A DNA stretch of 64,000 bases from an uncultured Bacilli bacterium (GCA_934096075.1 CAKOLN010000006.1:1-64000); one strand, 5' to 3'; counted from the stretch's first letter, positions 25,610 to 34,821 are shown. Notes: generated from the sequence alone by a model not told the origin. Translations and numbers: made by a program.

Positions 25610-26848
25610 TTATTCAGTAATTATTTCAATAGCTTTTCTTACTTCTAAATCATATTTTAAGAAATCTTTTCCACCAATTTGTTCTAATAAATCTTTTTCT
25701 TCAACTTGATACTTTTCAGCCATATCTTTAGAATATTTATTTAATTCTTCATCTTCAACTTTAATATTTTCTTCTTTAACTATTTGTTCTAAGCATAATC
25801 TAAATCTAACTCTTTTAGTTGCTTCTTCTTTAAAGTTTTCTTTAAATTTATCTAAATCCATATTTAACATTTTTAAGTAAGTATCTAAATTCATTCCTTG
25901 CATTTGTAATCTGTGTGAAAAATCATCAGTTATTCTATCAACTTCATCTAATATCATTTCTTCAGGTACATCAATTTTTGCGTTTTCACTTACTTTAGTT
26001 AAACATTCATCAAAGTATTTATCTTCTATATCTTTTTCTTTATGAGCTTTTATGTGATTTTTTAATTCACTAACTAAAGTTTCATAAGAATCTACTCCAG
26101 GCATATTTAAATCTTTAAAGAAATCTTCATCATATTCAGGTAATATTCTTTCTTTAATTTCTTTAACTTTAACTTTAAATGTTACTTTTTGTCCTTTTAA
26201 ATCTTCTACATGATAGTTTTCTGGAAAAGTTAATTCTAAATCCTTTTCTTCATTGACACTCATTCCAATTAATCCTTCTTCAAATCCAGGAATAAATGAA
26301 TGACTACCAATTACTAATGGATAATTTTCTCCTTTACCACCATCAAAAGCTTTACCATCTTTAAATCCTTCAAAGTCTATAGTTACTTCATCACCTTCAG
26401 CAACTTTACCTTCTTTAGTTTTCATTTCTACAAATTCTTCTCTTAAATGAGATAATTCATGTTCTACTTCTTCATCAGTTACTTTAGCTTCTTCTTTTTT
26501 AATTCCTAAACCTTTATATTTACCAAGTTTAACTTCTGGTTTAGTAGTTATACTAAATGTAATTTCTACATGATCTTTATCAATACTTTTAACATCAACA
26601 TTAGGTCTACACGCAATTTCTAAATCTTTATTTTCTTCAATTAATCTATCATAAAGTGTTGGAATAGCGTGATCTACTGCATCCATATAAAGTGATTCAA
26701 TACCAAACTTTTTAATGTACATTTCTTTTGGTACTTGTCCTTTTCTAAAACCATCCATTTGAACATCTTTTTTCTTATGTTCCCAAACATGATCTAATAG
26801 TTCTTCCCATTCTTTTCCTTTTAATTCCATTACTATTTCTTTTTTCAT
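25610..26848 (-). CDS. tig: Trigger factor
   Basis: Ribosome-bound chaperone and prolyl isomerase. The ribosome-docking signature is GFRKGQVPKEMYIKKFG (near 33). The FKBP-like PPIase domain (near 140-230) has GDEVTIDFEGFKDGKAFDGG and SFIPGFEEGLIGM, and the helical arms fill the C-terminus. 412 aa is normal. Its ATG overlaps the upstream stop as TAATG, so it is translationally coupled to the 236-aa membrane protein. Confidence 0.96.
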   Translation of the reverse strand: MKKEIVMELKGKEWEELLDHVWEHKKKDVQMDGFRKGQVPKEMYIKKFGIESLYMDAVDHAIPTLYDRLIEENKDLEIACRPNVDVKSIDKDHVEITFSITTKPEVKLGKYKGLGIKKEEAKVTDEEVEHELSHLREEFVEMKTKEGKVAEGDEVTIDFEGFKDGKAFDGGKGENYPLVIGSHSFIPGFEEGLIGMSVNEEKDLELTFPENYHVEDLKGQKVTFKVKVKEIKERILPEYDEDFFKDLNMPGVDSYETLVSELKNHIKAHKEKDIEDKYFDECLTKVSENAKIDVPEEMILDEVDRITDDFSHRLQMQGMNLDTYLKMLNMDLDKFKENFKEEATKRVRFRLCLEQIVKEENIKVEDEELNKYSKDMAEKYQVEEKDLLEQIGGKDFLKYDLEVRKAIEIITE

Positions 26849-27558
26849 TAAATTTTCCTCCTTAATATTAAATCATTATCTTCTATAATATTTTCTATAG
26901 TATCAATTTCTTTATTACTATATTTATCTTTAAGATATGCTCTTAATTTTCCTTTTTGATAATATTTAATATATCTTTTTATATTATAAGCAAGTTCTCT
27001 TGAAATTTCAAGTTTTCTTTTTAATTCCATTATTTTTTCTTTATCATTTACTTGATAAACTTTTTCATATTTAGCAGTCTTTAATATAGAAGCTCTTTTT
27101 AATTTATCTAGTTTTATTTTATTTTTATTAAGTTCATTCTTTAATGTTTGAGTTTCTTGATTATTTGCATATAATGTTTCTTTAGTAAAGTATAGTGATA
27201 TTTTATCTTTAACATATATAAATACTATAGATGGTATTACAACTAAAGAACTTATTTTAAGTACTAAAGGATATAAATAAATATTTCCTTCTATTAAAGT
27301 TATTAATAATGGTAATATCATACCAATTAATAGTAATATCATAGGCATTAAGTATAATTTACTATTTTTATTTTTTATTATTTTTAATAAATATTCTTTT
27401 TTATCATTAAGTTTTACTAGTTCTTTATTTATTTCTTCTATTACATTTTCAGTCACTAAAACTTCATCTATATTAGCTGTATAATTTATATCACGAAATT
27501 CTCCATTGCTATTTCTAACATGTACTTTACTTTCATCAACATAATATTCTTTATTCAT
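26848..27558 (-). CDS. Hypothetical coiled-coil membrane protein
   Basis: A 236-aa protein with two adjacent transmembrane helices (LYLMPMILLLIGMILPLLIT and YPLVLKISSLVVIPSIVFIY, near 68-115), flanked by coiled-coil segments on both sides (NVIEEINKELVKLNDKKEYL and TLKNELNKNKIKLDKLKRAS). Both ends would face the cytoplasm. The family is not recognised. It overlaps tig by one base and follows greA, so it may be read with both. Confidence 0.65.
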   Translation of the reverse strand: MNKEYYVDESKVHVRNSNGEFRDINYTANIDEVLVTENVIEEINKELVKLNDKKEYLLKIIKNKNSKLYLMPMILLLIGMILPLLITLIEGNIYLYPLVLKISSLVVIPSIVFIYVKDKISLYFTKETLYANNQETQTLKNELNKNKIKLDKLKRASILKTAKYEKVYQVNDKEKIMELKRKLEISRELAYNIKRYIKYYQKGKLRAYLKDKYSNKEIDTIENIIEDNDLILRRKI

Positions 27559-27577
27559 TTTTATCCCCCTTTATAAA

Positions 27578-27602
27578 GAAAAACATAACAAAAAATGTTA
27601 TG
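27578..27602 (-). terminator. Hairpin after greA
   Basis: Stem CATAACA/TGTTATG at the greA stop with a T-containing tail on the minus strand. It is weak, so read-through into the tig genes is likely. Confidence 0.45.
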
Positions 27603-28071
27603 CTACTTTTACTATTTTTACAGTATATACTCCATCAGGACTACTTACTTCTACAGTACTTCCTACTTTTTTATTAAGTATAGCTGCGGCGATTGGACTT
27701 TCATTAGATATTTTGTTATTAAATGGATCAGCCTCTTGACTACCCACTATTCTATATTCTTCAACATCATCTTCATCATCGCCATATTGTAAACTAACAG
27801 TACTACCAATTGAAACAACACCATCATCAGTAGTATCTTCAATAATAGTTGCATGTTCTAATATATATTCAACCTCTTTAATACGAGCTTCTAATTTGCC
27901 TTGTTCTTCACGAGCAGAGTCGTATTCAGCATTTTCGCTTAAATCCCCTAAGCTTCTTGCTTCTTTTAAAGAATTTAATACTTCTTTTCTTTTGTCTGTT
28001 TTTAAGTAATTTAATTCTGTTTCAAGTTCTAGATATCCTTCACTTGTAAGAAAAAATTCTTTTTGTTTCAT
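27598..28071 (-). CDS. greA: Transcription elongation factor GreA
   Basis: GreA rescues backtracked RNA polymerase by stimulating transcript cleavage. The coiled-coil finger has the acidic tip in LGDLSENAEYDSAREEQGKL (near 44, with the two key acidic residues), and the C-terminal FKBP-like domain ends NKISNESPIAAAILNKKVGS. 157 aa is standard. A near-consensus promoter precedes it, so it can be read separately from the trhP genes as well as with them. Confidence 0.97.
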   Translation of the reverse strand: MKQKEFFLTSEGYLELETELNYLKTDKRKEVLNSLKEARSLGDLSENAEYDSAREEQGKLEARIKEVEYILEHATIIEDTTDDGVVSIGSTVSLQYGDDEDDVEEYRIVGSQEADPFNNKISNESPIAAAILNKKVGSTVEVSSPDGVYTVKIVKVA

Positions 28072-28099
28072 TTTTTATCTCTCCTTCGTACAGTTTAAA

Positions 28100-28128
28100 A
28101 TAATACCAAATTATTCATCATTTGTCAA
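28100..28128 (-). promoter_or_regulatory. greA promoter
   Basis: Minus strand: consensus -35 TTGACA (28123-28128), 17-bp spacer, -10 TATTAT (28100-28105). Confidence 0.75.
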
Positions 28129-28134
28129 TATAAA

Positions 28135-29301
28135 TCAGTCTATAGGTATTCTTATAATATCATTTTTTTGTACTATAAATGGTACTTTAATTTTTAATAT
28201 TTCTTGAGGATGTTTTGCAACATCAACTTGTTCATTTTTATCATTTATTAGTTCTTCTACTATAAATTTAGTAGGTTCTAAATTAGGTCCAAATACTTCT
28301 ACAGTACTGCCTACTTTAAAATTATTTCTTTGTTCAATAAGAGCATATCCATCTTTATAATCAAGTACTAATGCTAAAAAATCTTGATTAGATAATTCTA
28401 CTCTTCCAGTATAATATTGATTATCTACACTAGCTTCTTTATCATAAAAATGTACTGTATTTTCTCTATTAGAAACTCTATTTAAGACTTTCCTATAATA
28501 TTCTATTGTTTCTTTAGTTAAAGTATTACTTAAACATTTATTTACAATCATTTTATATGCATTTACTACAGTAGCTATGTAGTATAAACTTCTCATTCTA
28601 CCTTCTATTTTTAATGAAGATATTCCAATATTAACTAATTCAGGTATGTAATCTATCATACATAAATCTTTAGACGCAATTTGAAAGTTTTCCATATCAT
28701 TATTTTCAAAACAAAATCTACATACTTGACTACAACCACCACGATTAGAATCTCTTTTAGTTACATAGTTTGAAAGAACACATCTTCCACTATAACTAGT
28801 ACACATTGCCCCATGTATAAATACTTCTAATTCAATATCTATATTATTTTTAATATCTAATATATCTTCTTTAGAACATTCTCTACCTAAAACTACCCTA
28901 GTAGCACCCATATTTTTCCAAAACAAAGCTGTTTCTTTATTTAAAGTAGATTCTTGAGTACTAATATGTATTTCTGGCTTTAAATTAAGTTCTTTAATTC
29001 TTCTAATAACTGCCAAATCACTTACTATAAAAGCATCTACTCCTATATCACTAAGCGTGATTAAATAGTCATCTAAATCTTTTAAATCTTCATCTCTAAA
29101 TAGTATATTAACTGTAACATATATCTTTTTATTTAAAGAATGTGCAAGAGTAACTGCTTCCTTTATATCATCAACACTAAAGTTATTTGCATTAGCTCTT
29201 AGGCTATAATTATATCCACCAATATATACAGCATCTGCTCCATACATAAGTGCCCATTTAAGTCTTTCCAAGTCTCCTGCTGGACTTAATATTTCAGTCA
29301 T
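28135..29301 (-). CDS. trhP2: U32-family tRNA hydroxylation protein TrhP2 (YrrO-like)
   Basis: TrhP proteins make 5-hydroxyuridine at position 34 of tRNA. The 388-aa protein starts EILSPAGDLERLKWALMYGA and has the U32 signature EVFIHGAMCTSYSGRCVLSN (near 157), followed by Cys pairs (GGCSQVCRFCFE) that probably hold an Fe-S cluster. Gene order trmR-trhP1-trhP2-greA is as in Bacillus subtilis (yrrM-yrrN-yrrO...greA), except that udk is missing. It overlaps trhP1 by 4 bp. Confidence 0.88.
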   Translation of the reverse strand: MTEILSPAGDLERLKWALMYGADAVYIGGYNYSLRANANNFSVDDIKEAVTLAHSLNKKIYVTVNILFRDEDLKDLDDYLITLSDIGVDAFIVSDLAVIRRIKELNLKPEIHISTQESTLNKETALFWKNMGATRVVLGRECSKEDILDIKNNIDIELEVFIHGAMCTSYSGRCVLSNYVTKRDSNRGGCSQVCRFCFENNDMENFQIASKDLCMIDYIPELVNIGISSLKIEGRMRSLYYIATVVNAYKMIVNKCLSNTLTKETIEYYRKVLNRVSNRENTVHFYDKEASVDNQYYTGRVELSNQDFLALVLDYKDGYALIEQRNNFKVGSTVEVFGPNLEPTKFIVEELINDKNEQVDVAKHPQEILKIKVPFIVQKNDIIRIPID

Positions 29302-30092
29302 TCTTTCACCCCCAGTTTATATATTATTTTATTATCTAAGAAATAATGATCAGTACTAACATAATCATTAAGATTAATATCTTTATAATGACTCAAAATA
29401 ATAGATGTTTCACTATCACTCATATTACTTAAATTAACTATAAAATTATAACCAACTAATAGATCTAAATATAAATTACCACTAAATATATTATTATCAA
29501 ATATACAAGTATTTTTATTTTCTTCTTTAATAATTAACTCTTTCTTATTACTAACTTCTTTAATTATAGTATTCATATTTCTATTAGATATACTCTTATA
29601 ATCATAATAACTATTTAATAATGGTCTTTTAGAATACATAAGAGTATTTCTATTTATTAAAAAATAAAATAAATTACTATTAGTATTATTTCTTATTTCT
29701 ATTAATTCTTCTTTAGTTAGTTCATTATTTACTACTACATTAGATAATCCAAGTTCATTAAAATAATTTATACTGCTATAATTATTTATTATATGACTAC
29801 CCATTAATACAACTTTATTTTTATCTAATATATTACTTAATCCAAAATCTTCTATAAAATAATATTCTATATTATTAAGTTTATCTTTAATAAGTTTAAA
29901 TTCCTCCAATAAATCTTTATGAAATAATTTATTTATCATTACACTTACTTTTCTTTTACTAGATAACTCATTTATTTCTTCAACATTAAAATAAACATCA
30001 AACCCTATACTAAAGCCATCTAATGGTAATATCAATTCTTCATTTATATTATTTACATCTTTATTATTAGGTATTATATAAAATTTATTCAT
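29298..30092 (-). CDS. trhP1: U32-like protein TrhP1 (YrrN-like), divergent
   Basis: Identified mainly by position between trmR and trhP2, where B. subtilis has yrrN. The 264-aa protein is strongly diverged, but it keeps a barrel-like pattern and a motif resembling the U32 end (LINRNTLMYSKRPLLNSYYD, near 168). The signature Cys cluster of TrhP2 is absent. It probably works with TrhP2 in tRNA wobble hydroxylation; an accessory role is inferred. Confidence 0.7.
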   Translation of the reverse strand: MNKFYIIPNNKDVNNINEELILPLDGFSIGFDVYFNVEEINELSSKRKVSVMINKLFHKDLLEEFKLIKDKLNNIEYYFIEDFGLSNILDKNKVVLMGSHIINNYSSINYFNELGLSNVVVNNELTKEELIEIRNNTNSNLFYFLINRNTLMYSKRPLLNSYYDYKSISNRNMNTIIKEVSNKKELIIKEENKNTCIFDNNIFSGNLYLDLLVGYNFIVNLSNMSDSETSIILSHYKDINLNDYVSTDHYFLDNKIIYKLGVKE

Positions 30093-30672
30093 CTTTACAC
30101 CTTCTTAGTATTATTAATCCATCTCCAACATTAATTTTAGATACTTCATATTCATTTTGATTATCTAAGTAATTTAAAAACCTTTCTATTTTTCTTACTA
30201 AGGCTCTTAAATTCCTAGATTTTATTTCATTACTTTTACCAACTAGTCCATGAAAATCTACATTATCTATTATAAATGTTCCACCTTTATTAAGATTATC
30301 TTTATATTTATTAATAAATTCTAGATTCTTTCCTTTCGCAGCATCCACAAATATCAAATCATATTTATCATTTATAGTAACATCTAATGCATCTCCTAGT
30401 ATTAAGTTAATATTGTCTAATTTAGATAATTTAACATTTTCTAAAGCAATTTTATATCTTTCTTCATCTCTTTCTATACTTGTTATATAAGCACCAGTAT
30501 TTCTAATTTTAATTGTACTATACCCTATCGCAGTTCCTATTTCTAATACTTTCTTTATATTATTTTCTTTAATATAGTTAGTTAAATAATTTATTCCATC
30601 ATTTAACATAATAGGAACATTATTCTCTTTAGCATAATGTTCCATGTTACTTAATAATTCATTAATATTCAT
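30085..30672 (-). CDS. trmR: tRNA 5-hydroxyuridine methyltransferase TrmR
   Basis: SAM-dependent O-methyltransferase that converts 5-hydroxyuridine-34 to 5-methoxyuridine. The SAM loop is KKVLEIGTAIGYSTIKIRN (near 39), the next acidic residue lies in ITSIERDEERY, and metal/substrate residues lie in YDLIFVDAAKGKN and IIDNVDFHG. 195 aa is close to family length. It acts after TrhP1/TrhP2, which overlap it in the operon, so the whole wobble-modification route is encoded together. Confidence 0.88.
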   Translation of the reverse strand: MNINELLSNMEHYAKENNVPIMLNDGINYLTNYIKENNIKKVLEIGTAIGYSTIKIRNTGAYITSIERDEERYKIALENVKLSKLDNINLILGDALDVTINDKYDLIFVDAAKGKNLEFINKYKDNLNKGGTFIIDNVDFHGLVGKSNEIKSRNLRALVRKIERFLNYLDNQNEYEVSKINVGDGLIILRRCKDE

Positions 30673-31750
30673 ACCATTTACCTTCTCTTTGAAGTCTATT
30701 AATTGTACTTAAGTGTTCACTATAATTCTTACTGAAATAAGTATTATTATCTTTATCTGATACAAAGTAATAATAATCATTTTGAGTAGGATTTAAACTA
30801 GCTTCTATACTTTCTATACCAGGATTACAAATAGGTCCGATAGGAAGTCCTATTAAACTATTACATCTAGTATTATATTTATTAGTACAATCATCTATTT
30901 CTGCTTGATATAAGTCTCTTTCACCCATTAAAACTTTAGAACCATAATAAGTTGTAACACAACTACCTAAGTTCCATCCATTATTTAGTCTATTAGTAAA
31001 TACTCCTGCGATTCCTTTTCTATCACTTCCTAGTGAGCCTTCTTGTTCAACTATACTAGCCAAAGTAAGTAACTCATGAACAGAATATCTACTACTTTCT
31101 ATAGAACTTTTTAATGGAGTTAATTTATTATCCATCTCGTCTAACATTTTATATACTACTTCTTTAAAAGTACCATCTTTAAATATCATATATGTATTAG
31201 GATAAAGATATCCTTCTAAAGGATAATATATATCTTGAGACTTAATTTCATCAGTTAAAAACCAATATTTACTAATTAATTCATCAATAAAATCACTATC
31301 TTTTAATGTATTATATATCTCTTCTTCTGTAATATTATCAGTAACATTAGTCAAATCACTTACAAGTTGTCTAATATTTCTACCTTCTTTAAATGTAAAT
31401 TTAACTTCTTCTCTATTACTAGTACTATCTCCATTAAGTACTTTTACTAATTCAGGTACACTCATACTAGCACTTATGTTGTACGAACCAGCACTTATGT
31501 TAACTCCACCAATAAGTTTACTATATAATTTCATAAAATTACTATTTCTAATAATACCAGTACTTTCTAAATCTTCAAATACCATATATCCAGTCATACC
31601 AGACTTAACTTCATAACTAATCATATCTGCCTTTTTATCCTTAGGACTAATCATATAAAAAGCAAATCCCCCGATTATTAAACATATTATTAAAATTAAT
31701 ACTAATATAAATAATATTAATTTCTTCTTATTAAGCTTTCTTTGTACCAT
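30662..31750 (-). CDS. mltG: Endolytic murein transglycosylase MltG
   Basis: MltG cuts nascent peptidoglycan and sets glycan length. It has one N-terminal transmembrane helix (LILFILVLILIICLIIGGFA), an N-terminal LysM-like part and the YceG catalytic domain with the conserved Glu in LLTLASIVEQEGSLGSDRKG (near 235) and NGWNLGSCVTTYYG. The ATG at 31750 follows AAGGAG; the TTG at 31768 is not needed. It overlaps the DUF1292 gene by 20 bp. Confidence 0.94.
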   Translation of the reverse strand: MVQRKLNKKKLILFILVLILIICLIIGGFAFYMISPKDKKADMISYEVKSGMTGYMVFEDLESTGIIRNSNFMKLYSKLIGGVNISAGSYNISASMSVPELVKVLNGDSTSNREEVKFTFKEGRNIRQLVSDLTNVTDNITEEEIYNTLKDSDFIDELISKYWFLTDEIKSQDIYYPLEGYLYPNTYMIFKDGTFKEVVYKMLDEMDNKLTPLKSSIESSRYSVHELLTLASIVEQEGSLGSDRKGIAGVFTNRLNNGWNLGSCVTTYYGSKVLMGERDLYQAEIDDCTNKYNTRCNSLIGLPIGPICNPGIESIEASLNPTQNDYYYFVSDKDNNTYFSKNYSEHLSTINRLQREGKWYEY

Positions 31751-32012
31751 TTTTATTCTCCTTCTCAAAACTATTTATTATATCTCTTATAAGTAACCAT
31801 TCTTTATCTTCTTTAATAGAAGTAACTTTATCTTTATTTAATACGCCTACTTGAAGTATTGTTTCACCATTTTCATTTTTTTCATTATCAGTATAAACTA
31901 TATAAGATTTATTATCTTTTTCTATTTTAAGAAGTATTTTACATTTTACTTCTTCTTCATTAATCATTAGTATTAATTCATTATCTTTTACTTTCATTTT
32001 ATTTATCACCAT
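31731..32012 (-). CDS. DUF1292 protein (YrzB-like)
   Basis: A 93-aa acidic protein with the DUF1292 pattern: DNELILMINEEEVKCKILLK, then SYIVYTDNEKNENGE. YrzB stands at this point of the B. subtilis ireB-ruvX-yrzB-mltG operon. Its function is unknown. A second DUF1292 gene lies at 54137. It overlaps ruvX by 14 bp and mltG by 20 bp. Confidence 0.82.
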   Translation of the reverse strand: MVINKMKVKDNELILMINEEEVKCKILLKIEKDNKSYIVYTDNEKNENGETILQVGVLNKDKVTSIKEDKEWLLIRDIINSFEKENKNGTKKA

Positions 32013-32418
32013 TAATTCTATCTAAGTATCCTTGAAGTATTATAGAAGAGGCTAATTTATCTACTACTTTTTTTCTATTGTTTCTTCTTTCATTATTCAT
32101 TATAAGCATGTTATTAGCTATTATTGTCGTTAATCTTTCATCTTCAAGTATTACCTCTACTTTATATTTATCTTCTAGTTTTTCTTTAAATATAAATGTT
32201 TCTTCACTTCTTTTACTTATAGACCCATCTAAATTTATAGGATTGCCTAATACTATTTTTTCTATTTTATATTCATTAAAATACTTATCTATTTTATTAA
32301 ATAGTTCCTCTTCACTAGTATATCTTATAGTTTCTATAGGACTTGCGATTAGATGAGTTTCATCGCTTAAACTAATACCTAGTGTTCGAGATCCATAATC
32401 CATTCCAAGTATTCTCAC
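31999..32418 (-). CDS. ruvX: RuvX/YqgF family putative Holliday junction resolvase
   Basis: A 139-aa RNase H-fold protein linked to pre-16S rRNA processing and possibly Holliday junction resolution. Acidic metal ligands are in RILGMDYGSRTLGISLSD (near 2), IVLGNPINLDGS (near 64) and VEVILEDERLTT (near 93). It starts with GTG inside the GTGA overlap with the ireB stop, which shows that TGA is a stop codon here. Confidence 0.93.
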   Translation of the reverse strand: MRILGMDYGSRTLGISLSDETHLIASPIETIRYTSEEELFNKIDKYFNEYKIEKIVLGNPINLDGSISKRSEETFIFKEKLEDKYKVEVILEDERLTTIIANNMLIMNNERRNNRKKVVDKLASSIILQGYLDRINGDK

Positions 32419-32654
32419 TTTGTAAACTCCCTTAACATATATTCTACTAAATCTCTTCTATTTATTTTTTCTATTCTATTTCTAGCTTCTTTATAAGAAC
32501 TAATATATCCTACTTCTCCAGTAAGTAAATATTCTGTAACCTGTTTATATGCATTATAACCAGCATTTTCTAAATCACTTATTATAGATTTAATTATTTC
32601 TTTGGAATTTTTAACATCTATTTCATCAGTGTTAACTACGATAGTCTCATCCAT
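32415..32654 (-). CDS. ireB: IreB family regulatory protein
   Basis: IreB (UPF0297) is a small substrate of the IreK Ser/Thr kinase in enterococci that influences cell-wall stress and cephalosporin tolerance. The 79-aa protein has the typical order: Thr-rich N-terminus (DETIVVNTDEIDVKNSKEII), then LENAGYNAYKQVTEYLLTGE and IEKINRRDLVEYMLREF. It is first in its operon with its own promoter. Confidence 0.93.
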   Translation of the reverse strand: MDETIVVNTDEIDVKNSKEIIKSIISDLENAGYNAYKQVTEYLLTGEVGYISSYKEARNRIEKINRRDLVEYMLREFTK

Positions 32655-32673
32655 TTTTACACCTCACGATTAC

Positions 32674-32702
32674 ATTTTATCAAAATTTTAATATTTTTAC
32701 AA
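32674..32702 (-). promoter_or_regulatory. ireB operon promoter
   Basis: Minus strand: -35 TTGTAA (32697-32702), 17-bp spacer, extended -10 TGATAAAAT (32674-32679). It lies back to back with the tRNA promoter, 8 bp between the two -35 boxes. Confidence 0.7.
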
Positions 32703-32710
32703 TAAACCAC

Positions 32711-32740
32711 TTGCAAATAAAAATAAAAATGTGCTATAAT
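32711..32740 (+). promoter_or_regulatory. tRNA-Lys promoter
   Basis: Plus strand: -35 TTGCAA (32711-32716), 18-bp spacer, extended -10 TGCTATAAT (32735-32740). The tRNA starts 13 nt further on. Confidence 0.75.
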
Positions 32741-32752
32741 TTGTCATGTGAT

Positions 32753-32828
32753 GGTTCCTTAGCTCAGCTGGTAGAGCAACTGACTCTTAATCAGTGGGTC
32801 TAGGGTTCGAATCCCTAAGGAACCACCA
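32753..32828 (+). tRNA. tRNA-Lys (anticodon CTT)
   Basis: A complete cloverleaf of 76 nt: acceptor GGTTCCT/AGGAACC, D arm around AGCTCAGCTGGTAGAGC, anticodon arm ACTGA/TCAGT with loop CTCTTAA giving anticodon CTT, T arm AGGGTTCGAATCCCT, discriminator A and an encoded CCA. It reads AAG; a TTT-anticodon tRNA-Lys for AAA must be elsewhere. Confidence 0.97.
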
Positions 32829-32848
32829 TATAAATTTTATCAAAACCC

Positions 32849-32882
32849 TAAGAGGGTAAGATCCTCAACAATTGCCCTCTTA
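32849..32882 (+). terminator. Hairpin after tRNA-Lys
   Basis: An 8-bp stem TAAGAGGG/CCCTCTTA, extendable by three pairs, begins 21 nt after the tRNA end. It is GC-richer than its surroundings and followed by AACTTTATT. Probable terminator or processing signal. Confidence 0.55.
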
Positions 32883-32901
32883 ACTTTATTAAAGTAAATT
32901 T

Positions 32902-32933
32902 AAAATACTCATTATTTATATAATGAGTATTTT
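32902..32933. terminator. Bidirectional terminator
   Basis: A perfect 14-bp stem (AAAATACTCATTAT and its complement, loop TTAT) with T/A runs on both sides, between tRNA-Lys (plus) and the CDP-alcohol transferase stop (minus). Confidence 0.8.
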
Positions 32934-33622
32934 TATTTATATAAGAATTTTCTTAAATTTTCATTTCTATTTTTTATATAAAATTCTCTATCAGTTAACA
33001 TATTCCATATTTCTTTTTTTGACTTTAGATTTTTTCTGTCAAGTTTAGCATAAGTAGTCTTTTTTAAAGCATTCTTAGAATAATCACATATAGTTACTAA
33101 TTGTATTCCAACAATTATGCCAATTAATATATAAGTAACACTATATTCAGTTATTTCTAAATATCTAAATAATTTTTGAGATATAATATTTTCAAAAGCC
33201 CATCTAGCACGATATAAATAAAGTATTGTTATATTTATATCAAGTATTGTTGTTTTAAATTTACCAAGTTTACTAGATTGTACATTTTTATTATCTTTAA
33301 AAGCAAGAGTATTTATTATAAATATAACTATTTCTAATAAAAGTACTATTAGAATAATTGGTATTTCATATGATAAAATAGAAATCATTATTAATGCAAA
33401 TAACTTATCACTAACTGAATCTAATAAGCTACCCAAAAAGCTTTCAACTTTCCAATATCTAGATAATTTACCATCAATCATATCCGTTAAAAACAATATA
33501 CCTACTAATATACCCATATATTTAATTCCTTTAGTGAAGTAATATATAGGTAACAGTATTGAACCTATTACTCTAGTAAAAGTAATTAAATTTACTATTA
33601 TAAATTTTGTCTTATTTTTCAT
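32933..33622 (-). CDS. CDP-alcohol phosphatidyltransferase family protein
   Basis: A membrane enzyme family that joins CDP-activated lipids to an alcohol, as PgsA does. The catalytic pattern DGx2ARx8Gx3Dx3D is present as DMIDGKLSRYWKVESF followed by LGSLLDSVSD (near 45-73); Ala of AR is Ser here. Several hydrophobic helices follow, then a basic cytoplasmic C-terminal tail of about 50 residues that is longer than in simple PgsA. The substrate is unknown. Its start overlaps the deacetylase stop by 4 bp. Confidence 0.82.
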   Translation of the reverse strand: MKNKTKFIIVNLITFTRVIGSILLPIYYFTKGIKYMGILVGILFLTDMIDGKLSRYWKVESFLGSLLDSVSDKLFALIMISILSYEIPIILIVLLLEIVIFIINTLAFKDNKNVQSSKLGKFKTTILDINITILYLYRARWAFENIISQKLFRYLEITEYSVTYILIGIIVGIQLVTICDYSKNALKKTTYAKLDRKNLKSKKEIWNMLTDREFYIKNRNENLRKFLYK

Positions 33623-34821
33623 TCTACCACCTTTAAACTTCTATATGTTTCTCCTTTTTCTAAAATTATATTATTAATACTTGCTAATTCACTAACAGTA
33701 GTTATTTTATATCCTAAACTTACTAAATAAGGAACTACTTTTTTCACTGCTTCAACTGTTTCTGGGTATACATCATGCATTAATATAATATCACCATCTT
33801 CTATATTATTAATAATATGATTATATATGTATTCACTATCTCTATAAAGCCAATCATTAGTATCTATATTCCATGAAATAATAGGCATATTTACTCTAGA
33901 TCTTACAAGTGTATTAGCATTTCCATAAGGTGTTCTTATTAATTTGATATCATTTAAAGTAATTTCATTAAATAATATATTTGTAGAATTAATTTCTTCA
34001 TCTATTTCTTTAATATCTAATTTGTTAAGATTTTTATGAGCATATGTATGACTACCAATTTCCATTCCATTTTCTATTACTTCTTTTACTATTTCTTGAT
34101 TGTATTTCATCCTATTACCTAATTCAAAAAATGTTGCTTTAGAATTATTTAATACTAAAGTTTTAACTATTTCCATAGTATATTGACTAGGTCCATCATC
34201 AAAAGTAAAGGCTACTACTTTATTATAAGATTCACTAAATACTTCAGATGTATTTTCATTAGGTATAAAAATATATACTTTATAAATTAAACCATTAAAT
34301 AAAATATCATTAAAATAAAAATATATTCCATCATCATTTATTTTATAAGAAGCATTTTTAAAATTATCTTGAACAACTATATTAAATATATCACTATTAT
34401 ATTTAATTTTTATTTTATCTAATATTATATCTTTAAATAAGTTATAATCTATTCTATTAAAAACTTTATCATTAGAAATATCATAATCTATGTTTTTATA
34501 AAATGTTTCATTATTTTTAACTATATTAAAGAAAACATTCATATATGTTTCATTTATATATACACTATATTTAATAATAGTGTTTTTGTCTTCTTTATAA
34601 TTATTAACAAGTTTATTTACTTCTTTGTCTATTACTTTTATATTAAATTTTGGATATGCTATATTATTTATTTTTTCTTCACTATAATTATTTAAAGTAT
34701 TTATAATTGTGGTAATATTATTACTTTTATATTTATCATAAATAAGAACACAAAATAATATACTTAATAAAAGTAAAGTTAAACATAATATGTAACCAAA
34801 GTATCCTTTTATATATTTCAT
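33619..34821 (-). CDS. Membrane-anchored polysaccharide deacetylase (NodB domain)
   Basis: Removes acetyl groups from peptidoglycan or another extracellular polysaccharide. One N-terminal transmembrane helix (YILCLTLLLLSILFCVLIY), an unassigned extracellular part, then the NodB domain: VVAFTFDDGPSQYTMEIV (motif 1, DD), IGSHTYAHKNL (motif 2, HxxxH), IRTPYGNANTL (motif 3) and DIILMHDV (motif 5). All metal ligands are present, so it should be active. The ATG at 34821 follows GGAGAAG; the frame open to 34887 lacks an RBS. About 400 aa. Confidence 0.9.
   Translation of the reverse strand: MKYIKGYFGYILCLTLLLLSILFCVLIYDKYKSNNITTIINTLNNYSEEKINNIAYPKFNIKVIDKEVNKLVNNYKEDKNTIIKYSVYINETYMNVFFNIVKNNETFYKNIDYDISNDKVFNRIDYNLFKDIILDKIKIKYNSDIFNIVVQDNFKNASYKINDDGIYFYFNDILFNGLIYKVYIFIPNENTSEVFSESYNKVVAFTFDDGPSQYTMEIVKTLVLNNSKATFFELGNRMKYNQEIVKEVIENGMEIGSHTYAHKNLNKLDIKEIDEEINSTNILFNEITLNDIKLIRTPYGNANTLVRSRVNMPIISWNIDTNDWLYRDSEYIYNHIINNIEDGDIILMHDVYPETVEAVKKVVPYLVSLGYKITTVSELASINNIILEKGETYRSLKVVE

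Noticed and set aside
32850..32882. Second tRNA-like fold after tRNA-Lys
   Set aside because: Only one stem; no acceptor, D or T arm.
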